NCBI GenBank assembly: GCA_910587755.1
Contig: CAJUNZ010000083.1
Location: forward strand, 1 to 12,892
Source of the DNA: an uncultured Acetatifactor sp.
Lineage (GTDB): Bacteria > Bacillota > Clostridia > Lachnospirales > Lachnospiraceae
Reading direction: 5' to 3'
Length of the DNA stretch: 12,892 nucleotides
Shown: piece after piece, positions 12,659 to 12,892 of the stretch
Position numbering within the stretch: position 1 is the first letter of the stretch
How the letters are laid out: each line of letters begins with the position of its first letter
Made by a program: the position numbers and the translations under genes
The notes under the pieces: generated by a model
Told to the model about the DNA's origin: nothing
The model's input: the letters and a program-made list of their open reading frames with translations, nothing else
Databases searched by the model: none

Positions 12659-12892
12659 TTCAGCCTCCGATAATGCAGGAGCTCTTCCTCACGGGCAAGC
12701 AGGCGGCTGATAAACCCATCCAGGCGCTGCTCCGGAGTACTGCTCCCCTCCCCGATAGCAAAAGTCGTATTTGTGTCTCCGGTCTGTATTTGTTTTACCG
12801 CTACACCCAGATCCAGGCCTGCCAGTCTATCCGGAGCGAAGGTTTTCTTCGCCAGAAGGAACTCCCCTGCCGCCATGTCAACGGCTGCATGT
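12652..12892 (-). CDS. Head-tail adaptor protein, C-terminal part (5' end beyond right edge)
   Basis: The reading frame is open to the window edge: the residues before ATG 12876 read HAAVD, so the ATG is internal and the gene starts to the right of the window. The visible 80 residues include AGEFLLAKK, a segment VKQIQTGDTNTTFAIGEG and the end LLAREEELLHYRRLKW. A terminal YRR(I/L)KW after a helix is typical of head-tail connector/adaptor proteins (HK97 gp6, SPP1 gp15). It is placed directly before the head-closure gene and overlaps it by 7 nt. Its presence shows that capsid genes probably lie just outside the window. Confidence 0.72.
   Translation of the reverse strand, partial: HAAVDMAAGEFLLAKKTFAPDRLAGLDLGVAVKQIQTGDTNTTFAIGEGSSTPEQRLDGFISRLLAREEELLHYRRLKW

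Noticed and set aside
1..12892. A hidden defence, toxin or other accessory cargo system
   Set aside because: Almost every base is covered by recognised tail or neck genes or their ribosome binding sites; no cargo gene, integrase, transposase, tRNA or CRISPR array is present.

Overview
This window is the head-to-tail junction and most of the tail module of a contractile-tailed (myovirus-type) phage or prophage of the PBSX/skin family. Every supported gene lies on the minus strand, so the biological order runs from the right edge (12892) to the left edge (1). Codon use and GC are high for a low-GC Firmicute. Together with the exact gene complement (XkdI/J/K/M/N/O/P/Q/R/S/T/U equivalents) and the protein wording, this suggests a prophage of a gut Clostridia/Lachnospiraceae-type host. 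The host assignment is inference from recalled protein families, not from a search.

Layout in transcription order. (1) 12892-11713: the end of a head-tail adaptor, a head-closure/stopper-like protein and an HK97-gp10-like protein. (2) 11716-11285: a tail-terminator-like protein, followed by a small lysine/glutamate-rich repeat protein (11283-10969). (3) 10965-9102: tail sheath and tail tube. (4) 9041-8422: the XkdN-like tail assembly chaperone. A canonical -1 slippery heptamer A AAA AAC sits directly before its stop codon and is followed by a 63-codon open extension in the -1 frame, which fills what would otherwise be the largest gap in the window. (5) 8362-5282: a 1026-residue tape measure protein with an internal 151-residue-period duplication. 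(6) 5282-740: the baseplate series, namely a LysM protein, the XkdQ hub, an XkdR/DUF2577 spike-like protein with two HxH motifs, the XkdS/gp25-like wedge, baseplate J (XkdT) and XkdU/DUF2313. (7) 664-1: a short AT-rich, repeat-containing junction and then the N-terminal part of the tail fibre, which runs off the left edge.

The genes are tightly packed, with stop/start overlaps of 1, 4, 7 or more nt at many junctions. No convincing promoter or terminator was seen, so this is most likely one late operon. The gaps over 50 nt (599-739, 4524-4601, 8363-8421, 9042-9101, 9573-9654) hold only ribosome binding sites, apart from the small repeat ORF in 599-739. There are no tRNA, rRNA, CRISPR, integrase or transposase signals.

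I see no undescribed multi-gene system here. The points most worth attention are the programmed frameshift in the chaperone, the tape-measure duplication, the repeat-bearing small ORF in frame with the fibre gene, the apparent CTG start and HxH pairs of the XkdR homologue, and the C-terminal repeats of the XkdU homologue.
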